A DNA stretch of 19,994 nt from Myxococcota bacterium (GTDB lineage Bacteria; Myxococcota_C; UBA6777): positions 1 through 19,994 of the forward strand of contig CAUJFU010000394.1 of assembly GCA_963169055.1 (NCBI GenBank), read 5' to 3'. Within the stretch, counting starts at the first letter, position 1. Each line of letters starts with the position of its first letter. Below, in pieces: positions 7,155-14,885 of this stretch. The notes under the pieces are model-generated. The model saw only the letters and a list, made by a program, of their open reading frames with translations, was not told the origin of the DNA and did not search any database. The position numbers and the translations under genes were made by a program.

Positions 7155-8585
7155 ATGCGTGTAGATGTTGTGATCGTCGGTGCGGGCGTTGCGGGTGCAG
7201 CCTTGGCGACGGCGTTGGGTCGTGCAGGTTTTCAGGTCGCCTTGATCGACCGTAGCCCCCATATCCCCGAAGTGATCGCTGGAGAACTCCTCCAACCGGG
7301 AGGATTCCAAGCCCTCGAATCGCTCCATCTCGAAGAAGCGGTCGAAGCCATCGACGCTCAAAAGATCATCGGCTTTTCTGTCCTCCAAGGCGAAGAAGGC
7401 CAAGCCCTCGCCTATCCCCCACGCAGCGAAAGCAAAGAACACCCCCACGCCGAAACCAAAGGCTACGCTTTCCGCCATCACCGTTTTGTGGGCCGCTTGC
7501 GCACACTCGCTCAAGAAACCCCCCACGTTCGCTTTCTGATCGGTCAAGTCAGCGATCTGATCATCGAACAGGGCCGTGTGCGAGGCCTATGTTATCGGGA
7601 CGCTGAGGAAAAACAACAAAAAATCTACGCCGATCTGACCGTTGCAGCCGATGGACGGGCCTCTCGATTGCGCAGCCAGCTCAGCCAAGGCGCACAGCCC
7701 GAACAAGTCTCGTATTCGATCGGCGTCTTGCTCAAAGATGTCCCCCTTCCTTTTCCACAACACGGACATGTCTTCCTTACCCAACCCGCCCCCACACTCG
7801 CTTATCCGATCGCAACCCACGCGATCCGCCTGCTTGTCGACTTCCCGGGAAAACTCCCCAAACAAAGCAACGGCGAGATGGCCGATTATCTGCTCTCTTC
7901 GCTACTTCCGCAGATGCCCACCTCCCTCCACGACGCCATCCGCCGCGCTGTCGAAGAGGGAGCCATCCAAACCATGCAAAATATCCGTATGCGCCCCCCG
8001 AGTCCCACTCTCCACGGGGCCGTATTGCTCGGTGATGCCTACAATATGCGCCATCCCATGACAGGTTCCGGGATGACCGTCGCCCTCAACGATGTCCGAT
8101 TGCTCGTCGAAGCCCTTCAATCCGCCCACTTTCATCACCCACCTGCTCTCGACAAAGCCATCCAAAGCTTCTACCAAAAACGCGAATCTCTCGCTGCAAC
8201 CGTCGATATGCTTGCTGGCGCTCTCTACGAGATCTTTCGCGCCAAGGACACCACCCACGCCCTGATGCGCGATGCCGTCTTGCGTTATTGGCAGCTCGGT
8301 GGCATCGCAGTTTCTGGACCCATGTCTCTACTTTCAGGCATGGCCCCCAAACCGTTGATGTTGCTCTCTCACTTCTTTGCCGTGGCCTTCATCGAAGCCG
8401 GACAACGCTTGTTGCGCGCACCCACCCATCCCCAACGCATCTTCCGCGATATACGAGATGCTTTTCGCCTTGTATCGGGCGCATTCACGATCATCCAACC
8501 CCAGATCCCACGCGGCCTGCGCATCTTTTCTCCCCTCGCCACCGCACTCTACCCTACCCCACTGCCTCCCCAAACCAAAGGCTAA
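7155..8585 (+). CDS. sqmo: Squalene monooxygenase (squalene epoxidase)
   Basis: This 476-residue FAD enzyme would convert squalene to 2,3-oxidosqualene with O2 and NADPH, the first committed step to sterols. Visible motifs are the FAD dinucleotide fold VVIVGAGVAGAALATAL (5-21), GELLQPGGFQALESL (43-57), diagnostic of this family, the second FAD-site motif AADGRASRLR (164-173), and GDAYNMRHPMTGSGMTVA (293-310), nearly the same as in human SQLE and yeast Erg1, where I recall GGG instead of GSG. The C-terminal third also follows the eukaryotic enzyme (ALYEIF, LGG...VSGPMSLLSGMAPKPL, HFFAVAF) and would be the membrane-associated helical part. It lacks the long N-terminal extension of animal SQLE. 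ATG 7155 follows AAGGAAAG and starts directly at the FAD fold. No oxidosqualene cyclase is in the window. Confidence 0.94.
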   Translation: MRVDVVIVGAGVAGAALATALGRAGFQVALIDRSPHIPEVIAGELLQPGGFQALESLHLEEAVEAIDAQKIIGFSVLQGEEGQALAYPPRSESKEHPHAETKGYAFRHHRFVGRLRTLAQETPHVRFLIGQVSDLIIEQGRVRGLCYRDAEEKQQKIYADLTVAADGRASRLRSQLSQGAQPEQVSYSIGVLLKDVPLPFPQHGHVFLTQPAPTLAYPIATHAIRLLVDFPGKLPKQSNGEMADYLLSSLLPQMPTSLHDAIRRAVEEGAIQTMQNIRMRPPSPTLHGAVLLGDAYNMRHPMTGSGMTVALNDVRLLVEALQSAHFHHPPALDKAIQSFYQKRESLAATVDMLAGALYEIFRAKDTTHALMRDAVLRYWQLGGIAVSGPMSLLSGMAPKPLMLLSHFFAVAFIEAGQRLLRAPTHPQRIFRDIRDAFRLVSGAFTIIQPQIPRGLRIFSPLATALYPTPLPPQTKG

Positions 8586-8654
8586 TACCCACGCACAAGA
8601 CCGCCCTCTTCCCAAACCACGCGGCCCAACCCACGCAAAGAAGCAACGCTCATC

Positions 8655-8693
8655 ACGATCGATGCTGGCAAATGCCCACGACGATCGATGCTG
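8655..8693. repeat. 13-bp direct repeat pair ACGATCGATGCTG
   Basis: ACGATCGATGCTG occurs at 8655-8667 and again at 8681-8693, 26 bases apart start to start. Each contains the palindrome CGATCG. It lies in the non-coding stretch 8586-8846 after the squalene monooxygenase gene, in which I see no gene or terminator. It could be a binding site pair or chance. Confidence 0.4.
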
Positions 8694-8846
8694 TTGACCT
8701 CGCAAGGCGTTTTGTGCTTTTCTGTAGGCCACTCTCGCGCCGACCTCACACAAACACTTCGTTCCAACAACGTCGTACAGGCGGCCCACAAACCAACACA
8801 GATCATCCATCACCCTACAACCTTCGGCTGTATCGCAGGCTTTTTG

Positions 8847-9308
8847 ATGACATCACCAAACCATCCATCCCCAACCACTTCTTCCCATACAAGTCCTTTC
8901 TTTCATGCACAATACCTCGAACGCTCCGAGCATTACGCTCACAGCGCTCCGTTTTCCATCAGTTGGCTGTTTCTGTTCGGGCTGTTGGCGCTTGGGCTTG
9001 GCATCGCCTACTGGTCTTTGGCTGCGTGGGAAACCTACTTCGTCAACGACCCCTATTACAGGGAGCTACGAGATCTCACGGCGATCGCAAACGCCATTAC
9101 CGCCCTTGTGATCACGCTCCCTCCACATCCATCAAAACAGTCCAATCTTCCGCCGCATCCAAACCCACGACACAAAGGAAATAGCCTTCATGCACAACGA
9201 ACCCGCTTTCGTGCGTCCCAACGGCTTTTTTTGGCTTTCTCTTGTGGTGATGGCCGCTGGTTTGGCTTTTTGGGGCCATCTGCATTGGCAAAGCCCGCCT
9301 TGGCATGA
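8847..9308 (+). CDS. Doubtful small membrane protein ORF, possibly frameshifted
   Basis: The frame from ATG 8847 gives 153 residues. Its middle looks coding: a membrane span (SISWLFLFGLLALGLGIAYWSL) followed by AAWETYFVNDPYYRELRDLTAIANAITALVITL, with codon choice like the neighbouring genes. However, there is no good ribosome site, and the last 40 or so residues overlap the next gene in another frame and look like a shadow of it. Near 9110 a second frame becomes more natural (SIKTVQSSAASKPTTQRK) and stops at 9184, just before the next ATG. A single-base shift there would make one protein of about 110 residues with a tidy end. So this may be a gene with a frameshift (real or sequencing error) or a degraded gene. 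No family is recognised. Confidence 0.3.
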   Translation: MTSPNHPSPTTSSHTSPFFHAQYLERSEHYAHSAPFSISWLFLFGLLALGLGIAYWSLAAWETYFVNDPYYRELRDLTAIANAITALVITLPPHPSKQSNLPPHPNPRHKGNSLHAQRTRFRASQRLFLAFSCGDGRWFGFLGPSALAKPALA

Positions 9309-11109
9309 CCAAGCCTCCCTTCCCTTGCGGCTTTCCGCGATCGGTGGGCATGCTCTCTGCGGTGCGCTGCTGATCGGTTTTTTTGTGGGCTTGGCCCCCT
9401 TCTCTCTGCGTGCGGCGCTCCTTGAACATCCCCGCCTCTTTGCGATATCACGAGGGTATCTTTTGCTTTGGTGGTGCGTGGCGTGGGCGGGTGTGGGCCT
9501 TCCGTTGTTTGGGTGGGCGGGGATTCTTGTGTGGAGTGTGTGCGTGCTGGTGTATACCTCCAACCAAGATCGCGAAGAAAGCTACGCCGAGATCTTACAA
9601 ACCGCCCTTCCCTTCGGTGTTTTGGGTGGAATGATGATCCAGTTCGCTCCTGCTGTCTTGGCATGGCTTTGGTGGATGGCCCCTTGGTTCGGGCTTGTTC
9701 TTGCACTATGCAGCCTCCCGCTTTGGCGCTGGACCTCCGATACGCGAGGAGCCTTGCTTGGGATCTTGCTTGTGCTGTTGGGGCTTGGCCCTTGGCTCGC
9801 TCGTGAACAGCGATACACAAACGCCCTATCTCTCGCCCAATCTTCTGATCTCCAACCCGCGACCCTCCGTCCTTTCTTTCGCCGTCTCGTCCAAGAAACC
9901 GCGATCCCCACACCCCACACCCAAAAGCTCTTCGGTCTCTTCGTAGCTCGGCCTAGCACACAACACGAAGCCCTCCAACATCTTCTCCAACATTGGACCC
10001 ACCAACCGAACCCTGCTGCTCTTCCGCAACCCCTCCTTCAACAGATCACTTGGAACGCACACACCGAGCGCATCTTGCGCGAACAACTCCTCTCGCACTC
10101 AGCCCATCAAACGGCTCTACGACAACAAGCCCTCGCCCTGCTTTCTTCTCCCCAAGACGCCCCGCTCGCAACGCATCTGCTGTCTTTCTTTGTTCGCCAC
10201 TTCCCACAACACCACCCCGCACTCTCCGCCTCGATTTTCCCCCTTTACTTCTCTTCCACACACCAAGATCCCCTTCACACCGACATCCTTCGATCTTTGC
10301 TCCGATCCATACACGGAAAAGACGCATCCACCGCGCTTTTGCGCTTCTTTTTTCAACACCACCCCCAACAGCCCGACGCTCAAAAACAACGATGGCTGCG
10401 CGCTCTCCTTTCCTTAAACGCCCAAGACACCGCACTCTTGCGACGCGCCTTCTCCGAACCCATCCGCGCACAGATCCGACAGCGCTTGCGCTCTCTCGAC
10501 ACGCAACACCAGATCCTTGGAATGCAGCTACTCGCCCACCTCGGCCACTCCGACTCCGAATGGCTCGCCACCTTTTGGGATACCCTGCCCCCCTCTTTTT
10601 TGGACGCCAAGCTGCGCCATCCTCACCCTTCTCTGCGCGCCTATGCCCACGCTCTGCGTTTCCAGCGATGGGCCTCCTACCCCCTGCGCAATCAACAACT
10701 TCTCCAAGCCCTCCAAGATCCCTCCCCACTCGTCCAACACATCGCCCTCTCCGCCTTCCCTTCTATCCATCAACAACTCCAACACATCGCTCCGCTCGCC
10801 CCCATCGATCCGCGCCTCCATCCCTTGCTCTTCCAAACTGCCCTTCAAGCACTCCGCGCACAACCCCAAGATCTCGAACCCATCGCTTACACCCTCTCCC
10901 GTCTCCACCTCACCCTCTCCCAAAAACAACAAGCCTTCTCCGCTGCCAAAGCACTCCTCCCCCTCCAACAAGCCCGTTCTGCCCGCTTTCTTCGCTCTCT
11001 CTTTGCTCTCCTCGCCACCCTCGAACCACAACCCACCACACGCCCCATCACGCGCCCCATCACACAACCCATCACGCGCCCCATCACACGATACGATAAA
11101 TTCCAATAA
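9190..11109 (+). CDS. Polytopic membrane protein with long helical C-terminal half
   Basis: This 639-residue protein has about six Trp-rich membrane spans in its first 205 residues (for example 11-30, 50-70, 88-105, 108-123, 150-178, 187-204). The remainder is soluble, rich in Leu, Gln, His and Pro, and looks like repeating amphipathic helices of a HEAT- or TPR-like solenoid (for example LLRSIHGKDASTALLRFFFQ and LLQALQDPSPLVQHIALSAF, the latter very HEAT-like). It ends in PITRPITQPITRPITR. AAAGGAA (9174-9180) precedes the ATG. I do not recognise a named family. A role as a membrane scaffold is an inference from the architecture only. The C-terminal half is visibly more C-rich than the membrane half. 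A triple-hairpin repeat just downstream may end its transcript. Confidence 0.75.
   Translation: MHNEPAFVRPNGFFWLSLVVMAAGLAFWGHLHWQSPPWHDQASLPLRLSAIGGHALCGALLIGFFVGLAPFSLRAALLEHPRLFAISRGYLLLWWCVAWAGVGLPLFGWAGILVWSVCVLVYTSNQDREESYAEILQTALPFGVLGGMMIQFAPAVLAWLWWMAPWFGLVLALCSLPLWRWTSDTRGALLGILLVLLGLGPWLAREQRYTNALSLAQSSDLQPATLRPFFRRLVQETAIPTPHTQKLFGLFVARPSTQHEALQHLLQHWTHQPNPAALPQPLLQQITWNAHTERILREQLLSHSAHQTALRQQALALLSSPQDAPLATHLLSFFVRHFPQHHPALSASIFPLYFSSTHQDPLHTDILRSLLRSIHGKDASTALLRFFFQHHPQQPDAQKQRWLRALLSLNAQDTALLRRAFSEPIRAQIRQRLRSLDTQHQILGMQLLAHLGHSDSEWLATFWDTLPPSFLDAKLRHPHPSLRAYAHALRFQRWASYPLRNQQLLQALQDPSPLVQHIALSAFPSIHQQLQHIAPLAPIDPRLHPLLFQTALQALRAQPQDLEPIAYTLSRLHLTLSQKQQAFSAAKALLPLQQARSARFLRSLFALLATLEPQPTTRPITRPITQPITRPITRYDKFQ
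11041..11088 (+). repeat. Four 12-bp tandem units encoding [RQ]PIT
   Basis: Four in-frame 12-bp units of the type CGCCCCATCACG run without interruption and encode RPIT, RPIT, QPIT and RPIT (residues 618-633) at the very end of the membrane protein. Units differ by one to three bases. This is probably a slippage-prone minisatellite. Confidence 0.9.
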
Positions 11110-11130
11110 AAACGACGCTGCTAACAAACC

Positions 11131-11247
11131 CCCGTGTTCGCGACATTTCAAACAGCGCAGTCTTTGGTTTGAAAAACCTCTGTTCACCCCGTCGACACGG
11201 GGTCAAGGGAGCCGCGCTCCCTTGTGGGGCGTGGGGTGAAACCCCAC
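11131..11247 (+). repeat. Triple-hairpin interspersed repeat, copy 1
   Basis: It begins CCCGTGTTCGCG and contains, in order: a TTTCAAAC/GTTTGAAA stem (11146-11174); hairpin B CCCCGTCGACACGGGG (11187-11202); hairpin C AAGGGAGCCGCGCTCCCTT (11205-11223); the linker GTGGGGC; and hairpin D GTGGGGTGAAACCCCAC (11231-11247). It lies between the convergent ends of the membrane protein gene (+) and the Cys-rich lipoprotein gene (-), where it could end transcription from both sides. No T-run follows, so classical Rho-independent action is not certain. Confidence 0.85.
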
Positions 11248-11269
11248 AAAAACAAACGTATCGATCCCC

Positions 11270-12319
11270 TCAGGGCTTGATACATCGCAACAGCCCGACA
11301 TCACAGCGTTGGCCGGTTGCGCAGTCGCTGTCCTGCAAGCAGCCGAGACACACGCGGCGTTGGCCGAAGGTCAAGCATTTGTCGTAGCCGACAGCGACGC
11401 ATTGGCTATCGTTATTGCAAGGGCGTGCTTGACATTCTCCTCCGAGGCAGCGGGGAAATCCTGACGCACAATCGGCGTCCTTTGTGCATTGAACGCAGCG
11501 CTTTTCGGTCGAACAAAACGGCAGAGCGATTGAACAATCACTCGCGTCTTTGCACCCGCACGCTCCCTCGACACATCGGGGCTTTTGCGGATCACCGAGA
11601 CAATCATCTGCGCTCGTGCATTCGACACAAGCCCCTTCGTTGCAACGCTTTCCCTCGCCGCAGTCTGGGTCTTTCTCGCACGACGGCTTACAAGTCCATG
11701 TTTTTTCATCGCACTTTGGCGTTGGCGCTTTGCAGTCTGCGCTCGTCACGCATTGCACACAAAACAGCGCTCCACTCGAATCTTTGCGACACTTTTGACC
11801 TGTAGGACAAGAGCAACCCGCGCAGATCCCGCTCAAACATTGGGGGGCATTTTCGCTTGAACAATCCCGATCATCGCGGCATTGCACACACACATTGGCC
11901 TCACAATAACTGCGATCCTTGCTGCTACAATCCCCGTTGCCTCGGCATTGCACACACACGCCTGTTTGACAAAACGGGCGGCTGGTTCCGCAATCGCTGT
12001 CTGCGATGCACTCAAAGTCTCGCTTACACAAGTTGCACACAAGGCAAGTTTTGGCGGTGGGACGACCGTCGCTGTTGTTTTGGCGCTCCCAACATTCCCC
12101 GCATAATCGGGCCTTTTCGCGCTCCAATGTACAGGTTCGCACCGTACTCCACTTGTTGTTGGAGTCGTAAGTGTAAGTGATCTTGCAAGTGCCTTCGTAT
12201 TCGCAACGATTGTCTTCTTCTTGTTCGCTTGGTTGGCAGGCCCCCGTCAACACGACAAGCCACCACGCGATCAGAGATATCCGCAACCACCGAATGTTCT
12301 GGATGGATCTAGGCTGCAT
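11270..12319 (-). CDS. Cys-rich repeat lipoprotein
   Basis: This 349-residue protein has a lipoprotein signal: basic start, hydrophobic ISLIAWWLVVL, then TGAC with Cys as the probable lipidated residue. The mature part holds about 53 Cys, mostly in repeats of 35-40 residues of the type [DE]x(2)DC-x(5-9)-C-x(4-5)-C-V-x-C (for example DSDCGTSRPFCQTGVCVQC and DRDCSSENAPQCLSGICAGC), about eight or nine units, likely disulfide-linked knots. Such proteins are frequent on the surface of myxobacteria and relatives; their function is mostly unknown. The frame also permits a TTG start one codon earlier (12322); ATG 12319 is preferred. There is no strong ribosome site (AAAGAG only). It probably sits in the outer membrane leaflet as a spacer or binding protein. 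Confidence 0.85.
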   Translation of the reverse strand: MQPRSIQNIRWLRISLIAWWLVVLTGACQPSEQEEDNRCEYEGTCKITYTYDSNNKWSTVRTCTLEREKARLCGECWERQNNSDGRPTAKTCLVCNLCKRDFECIADSDCGTSRPFCQTGVCVQCRGNGDCSSKDRSYCEANVCVQCRDDRDCSSENAPQCLSGICAGCSCPTGQKCRKDSSGALFCVQCVTSADCKAPTPKCDEKTWTCKPSCEKDPDCGEGKRCNEGACVECTSADDCLGDPQKPRCVEGACGCKDASDCSIALPFCSTEKRCVQCTKDADCASGFPRCLGGECQARPCNNDSQCVAVGYDKCLTFGQRRVCLGCLQDSDCATGQRCDVGLLRCIKP

Positions 12320-12391
12320 CAACCGCTCTTTTCTTTGCTTTCATGGCCCGCGTCCCTCCCCAACGGAGCCATCGCGTCCAAGGGATGGGGG

Positions 12392-12802
12392 TTAGAGGAC
12401 ATCTCGCCCAGTCATGGCTTTCAAATACGGCGTATTGACCGCTGTCAATTGTTGGGGGTCTGCGTAGAGCTCTTCGACGTAATCGCTTTCCCACAACACT
12501 TTTTCGATCTCTTTGTTGAGGAAGTCGAGCGCGGCATCAAACACAGGAAAAGACTTTGAGTGGGCGACAGCCTCGACTGCGCGCTTGTGTGTCACTTCGC
12601 CGTCGATGTTTTTTTGGAAGATCAAGCGTTCTGCTTCATTTTCCAGATCGCGGTAGCGATCGATATAATCTTCGATGGTCGTCTCGATCTCACGACAGAG
12701 CTTTCCCGTCGCCCCCGGGGCGATATCCACCATATCTTCGTTCATCCAACGCTCGACCATCAGTTGAACTTGGGTATTCACACGACGGTGATCAAAACGC
12801 AT
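12392..12802 (-). CDS. DUF507-like small protein
   Basis: This 136-residue, acidic, almost wholly helical protein begins MRFDHRRVNTQVQLMVERWM. It matches the DUF507 pattern as I know it: an N-terminal helix, then an acidic region with EIETTIEDYIDRYRDLENEAE, then a C-terminal end of the form VLWESDYVEELYADPQQLTAV-x-YLKAM, where [HS]-x-x-V-E-E-[IL]-[FY] followed by a short terminal helix is typical. There is no signal peptide, so it is cytoplasmic. The frame is open to 12889, but the ribosome site decides the start. Function is unknown. It is 72 bases upstream of the Cys-rich lipoprotein gene on the same strand and may share its transcript. Confidence 0.7.
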   Translation of the reverse strand: MRFDHRRVNTQVQLMVERWMNEDMVDIAPGATGKLCREIETTIEDYIDRYRDLENEAERLIFQKNIDGEVTHKRAVEAVAHSKSFPVFDAALDFLNKEIEKVLWESDYVEELYADPQQLTAVNTPYLKAMTGRDVL

Positions 12803-12811
12803 AATCGCCAT

Positions 12812-12816
12812 CCTCC
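12812..12816 (-). promoter_or_regulatory. Ribosome binding site that decides the DUF507-like start
   Basis: On the minus strand the order is GGAGG, ATGGCGATT, ATG. The first ATG (12811) touches GGAGG and is too close to be used. The second (12802) has the ideal 9-base spacing and begins the conserved part of the protein. Confidence 0.7.
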
Positions 12817-13004
12817 GCAAATGAGTAAGGGTTGAAAACTCCGAATCTATCGGTGTTTCGCGATGGCTCTCCTCGCCTCTTCTCGGCAACGGCAGCCCTA
12901 CAACCTAGCACAACGGTCCGAAGGCGAGGTTCTATCGTACGCGACGAAGGCCCACCATAACCAACATCCCACGGCACGTCTAGTCTTTTTGCAAAGCGCA
13001 AGGA

Positions 13005-14654
13005 TCAGGCGTCGGAGTCTTCGGATGGATCGAAGAAGATGCGTTCTTGGTGTTCTTGTTCTTCCCGTCCTTCTTCGTGATAAGAGCCGCCACCTTCAGG
13101 AAGTTCGATGCGACGACTGGGCCGATCGAACAAGTCGATCAACAGGGCCTCAGCATCGTCATCTCCTGCTTTGGCGAGGTTGGTGGCGATCATCGCAGCG
13201 ATCAATTGGAGCATCTCTGCGGACATACACGACGAAGCCCCTTGTTTGATCAACATATCTTTGATCTTGTCCATCAGCTTGCGCTGCCCGGGCTTTTTTA
13301 ACACCTTGGTCAACAGGCTCATCAACTCACCCGATGGGATCACGCCCTGTTGAGCGAGGCTTGCGATGCGGTTTGAAACCCCCGTCACATCGTGCAACAT
13401 CACCGTATGCAAGTTTTGTAAGGCCACCGCCTCTTGAGCGCTGGCCCATTTGAAGACCAACTGCTTGAGTTGCTGGCGCGGAGAATCGGGAGAACCGTCT
13501 TGGGCGGATGTTTGGGTCGTTGCGTTCATCAACAGATCTTGAACGGAACCCGAGGTCGGCTTGCCGGTGGTTTGGGCTGCGGTTTGTGTGTTTGCTGCGG
13601 TCTGTGGAAGTGCTTGGGAAAGGTCTGCTTTGTTTTGTGAAAGCTGCGCCGCTCCTGCCCCGAGAGTCGTGGTTTGGGCAGCCGTCTGTAGGGTCGATTG
13701 CGCAGCCTCCTTCCCACCGCCCAACGAGGCATCCGCTTTTCCTGACGCACCTTGCGCGAGATGGTTTTGGAGGGATGCCTTGTCTGTGGCCTTTTCGTTT
13801 GACGCGCCTTGTGCGGAGGCTTGGGCCAGTCCTTTTTCAACAGTCGCCTGTGCGCCTTCTGCGGCCTTTCCTTGCAAAAGGCTTGTTGACTTCGCAGCAT
13901 CGGAAAGCCCCTTGTTGTCGAGTCCTTGGGACTGTGAAAGCGTGCCGTTTGAGGAAGTCAGCTTCGCTCCGCCGCTTCCGAGCGGATCCGCCATCCCTGT
14001 AGAATGAGCCGCTTTCGTTTGGCCCGACATCCCGACCGAAGCACCTTTGGCGGTGTTTTGCGACGAAAGGCTATCGCCTTGGGCGGTTCGTGTTCCCTCG
14101 GATGCACCTTGCAAAACACTGCGCTGGATGGTGCGTGCTTGCGGCGTGCTTTTTGGGGCCAACAGCCCTTTGTCATCTTGGCCCTTGAGATCGGCCTTTG
14201 CGTCTTTCCCCGCATTCAGCTTCCCACCAAGATCCCCAAATCCAATCGCCGTTCCTGCCTTGCCATCGGCCTTTCCAACATCACCCTCCATCTTTCCTTT
14301 TTCGAGAGCTTTTTCAGCAATCAAAAATCCCAACCCCGCCTTGCTCAAACCCGCACTCGACAAGATATCATCTTTGCCCAACAAGTTGCCGAGTGTTGGG
14401 GCTTCTGCACCCAAAAGCTTCGTTGTTTGATGCGCTTCAAAACTGCCCTTTTGGGGAGCTTGTGTTGGAGAGACCGTTGACGATGGGTTGGTTTGAGCGG
14501 TAGCTTCGCCCTTTGCGACACCTTCGCTGCCTTGGGGGGAACCCTGAATCGTCCCGCCTCCTTGCGCGGGGCCTTTCGCAATCGTCCCATCCGTCAACGG
14601 AGGCATCACTACTTGGAGCATCGGTGTGTGTGGGGGTGAGATGATCCGCGACAT
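13005..14654 (-). CDS. Long low-complexity Ala/Gln/Gly/Ser/Thr-rich protein with helical C-terminal domain
   Basis: This 549-residue protein has no signal peptide. Residues of about 20-410 are low in complexity and probably disordered, with many AQGAS, AAQTT, KAD and LG-type short repeats and almost no aromatic residues. A compact C-terminal domain (about 415-515) is helical and better conserved in appearance: QQLKQLVFKWASAQEAVALQ, NRIASLAQQGVIPSGELMSL and SAEMLQLIAAMIATNLAKAG. A Glu/Asp-rich tail ends it. GAGGA stands 8 bases before ATG 14654; an upstream extension to 14753 is not needed. The layout recalls FliK-like or type III secretion rulers and substrates (long flexible N-part, folded C-part), but no diagnostic motif is seen, so this is only a suggestion. 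It is divergent from the membrane protein at 14886. Confidence 0.7.
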   Translation of the reverse strand: MSRIISPPHTPMLQVVMPPLTDGTIAKGPAQGGGTIQGSPQGSEGVAKGEATAQTNPSSTVSPTQAPQKGSFEAHQTTKLLGAEAPTLGNLLGKDDILSSAGLSKAGLGFLIAEKALEKGKMEGDVGKADGKAGTAIGFGDLGGKLNAGKDAKADLKGQDDKGLLAPKSTPQARTIQRSVLQGASEGTRTAQGDSLSSQNTAKGASVGMSGQTKAAHSTGMADPLGSGGAKLTSSNGTLSQSQGLDNKGLSDAAKSTSLLQGKAAEGAQATVEKGLAQASAQGASNEKATDKASLQNHLAQGASGKADASLGGGKEAAQSTLQTAAQTTTLGAGAAQLSQNKADLSQALPQTAANTQTAAQTTGKPTSGSVQDLLMNATTQTSAQDGSPDSPRQQLKQLVFKWASAQEAVALQNLHTVMLHDVTGVSNRIASLAQQGVIPSGELMSLLTKVLKKPGQRKLMDKIKDMLIKQGASSCMSAEMLQLIAAMIATNLAKAGDDDAEALLIDLFDRPSRRIELPEGGGSYHEEGREEQEHQERIFFDPSEDSDA

Positions 14655-14732
14655 GTGTTTGTCCTCGCAAAAAAACGCTGTGAAGCGCACTCCGACCCAA
14701 CGAAGCGCATCAAGTATCTTGTTGATATAGCC

Positions 14733-14751
14733 GCTTTTTTGCGCAAAAAGC
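14733..14751. other. Small inverted repeat in the 14655-14885 divergent region
   Basis: GCTTTTT-TGCGC-AAAAAGC is a perfect 7-bp inverted repeat in the 231-bp region between two divergent starts. Its CCGCTTTTT arm resembles the repeated CCGCTTTTTT of the 30-bp units just inside the plus-strand gene. Promoters for both genes must lie in this region, but I cannot place them with confidence. Confidence 0.45.
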
Positions 14752-14885
14752 AACTTCCTCTCTGATCATCCTCGCCAAATCTCCCCCCAAAGTTGCGCCC
14801 GCCACGCTGGTTTGCTTTCTGACCTCTTGCATCGTATACATCGCTGCATGTTCTCTCACCCACCCATCATAAAGGACTAAAACCG

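Noticed and set aside
9993-11099. Second long plus-strand frame (368 codons) inside the 9190 gene
   Set aside because: Its product is almost only Pro, Ser, Thr, Arg and His, a frame-shifted reading of a C-rich gene.
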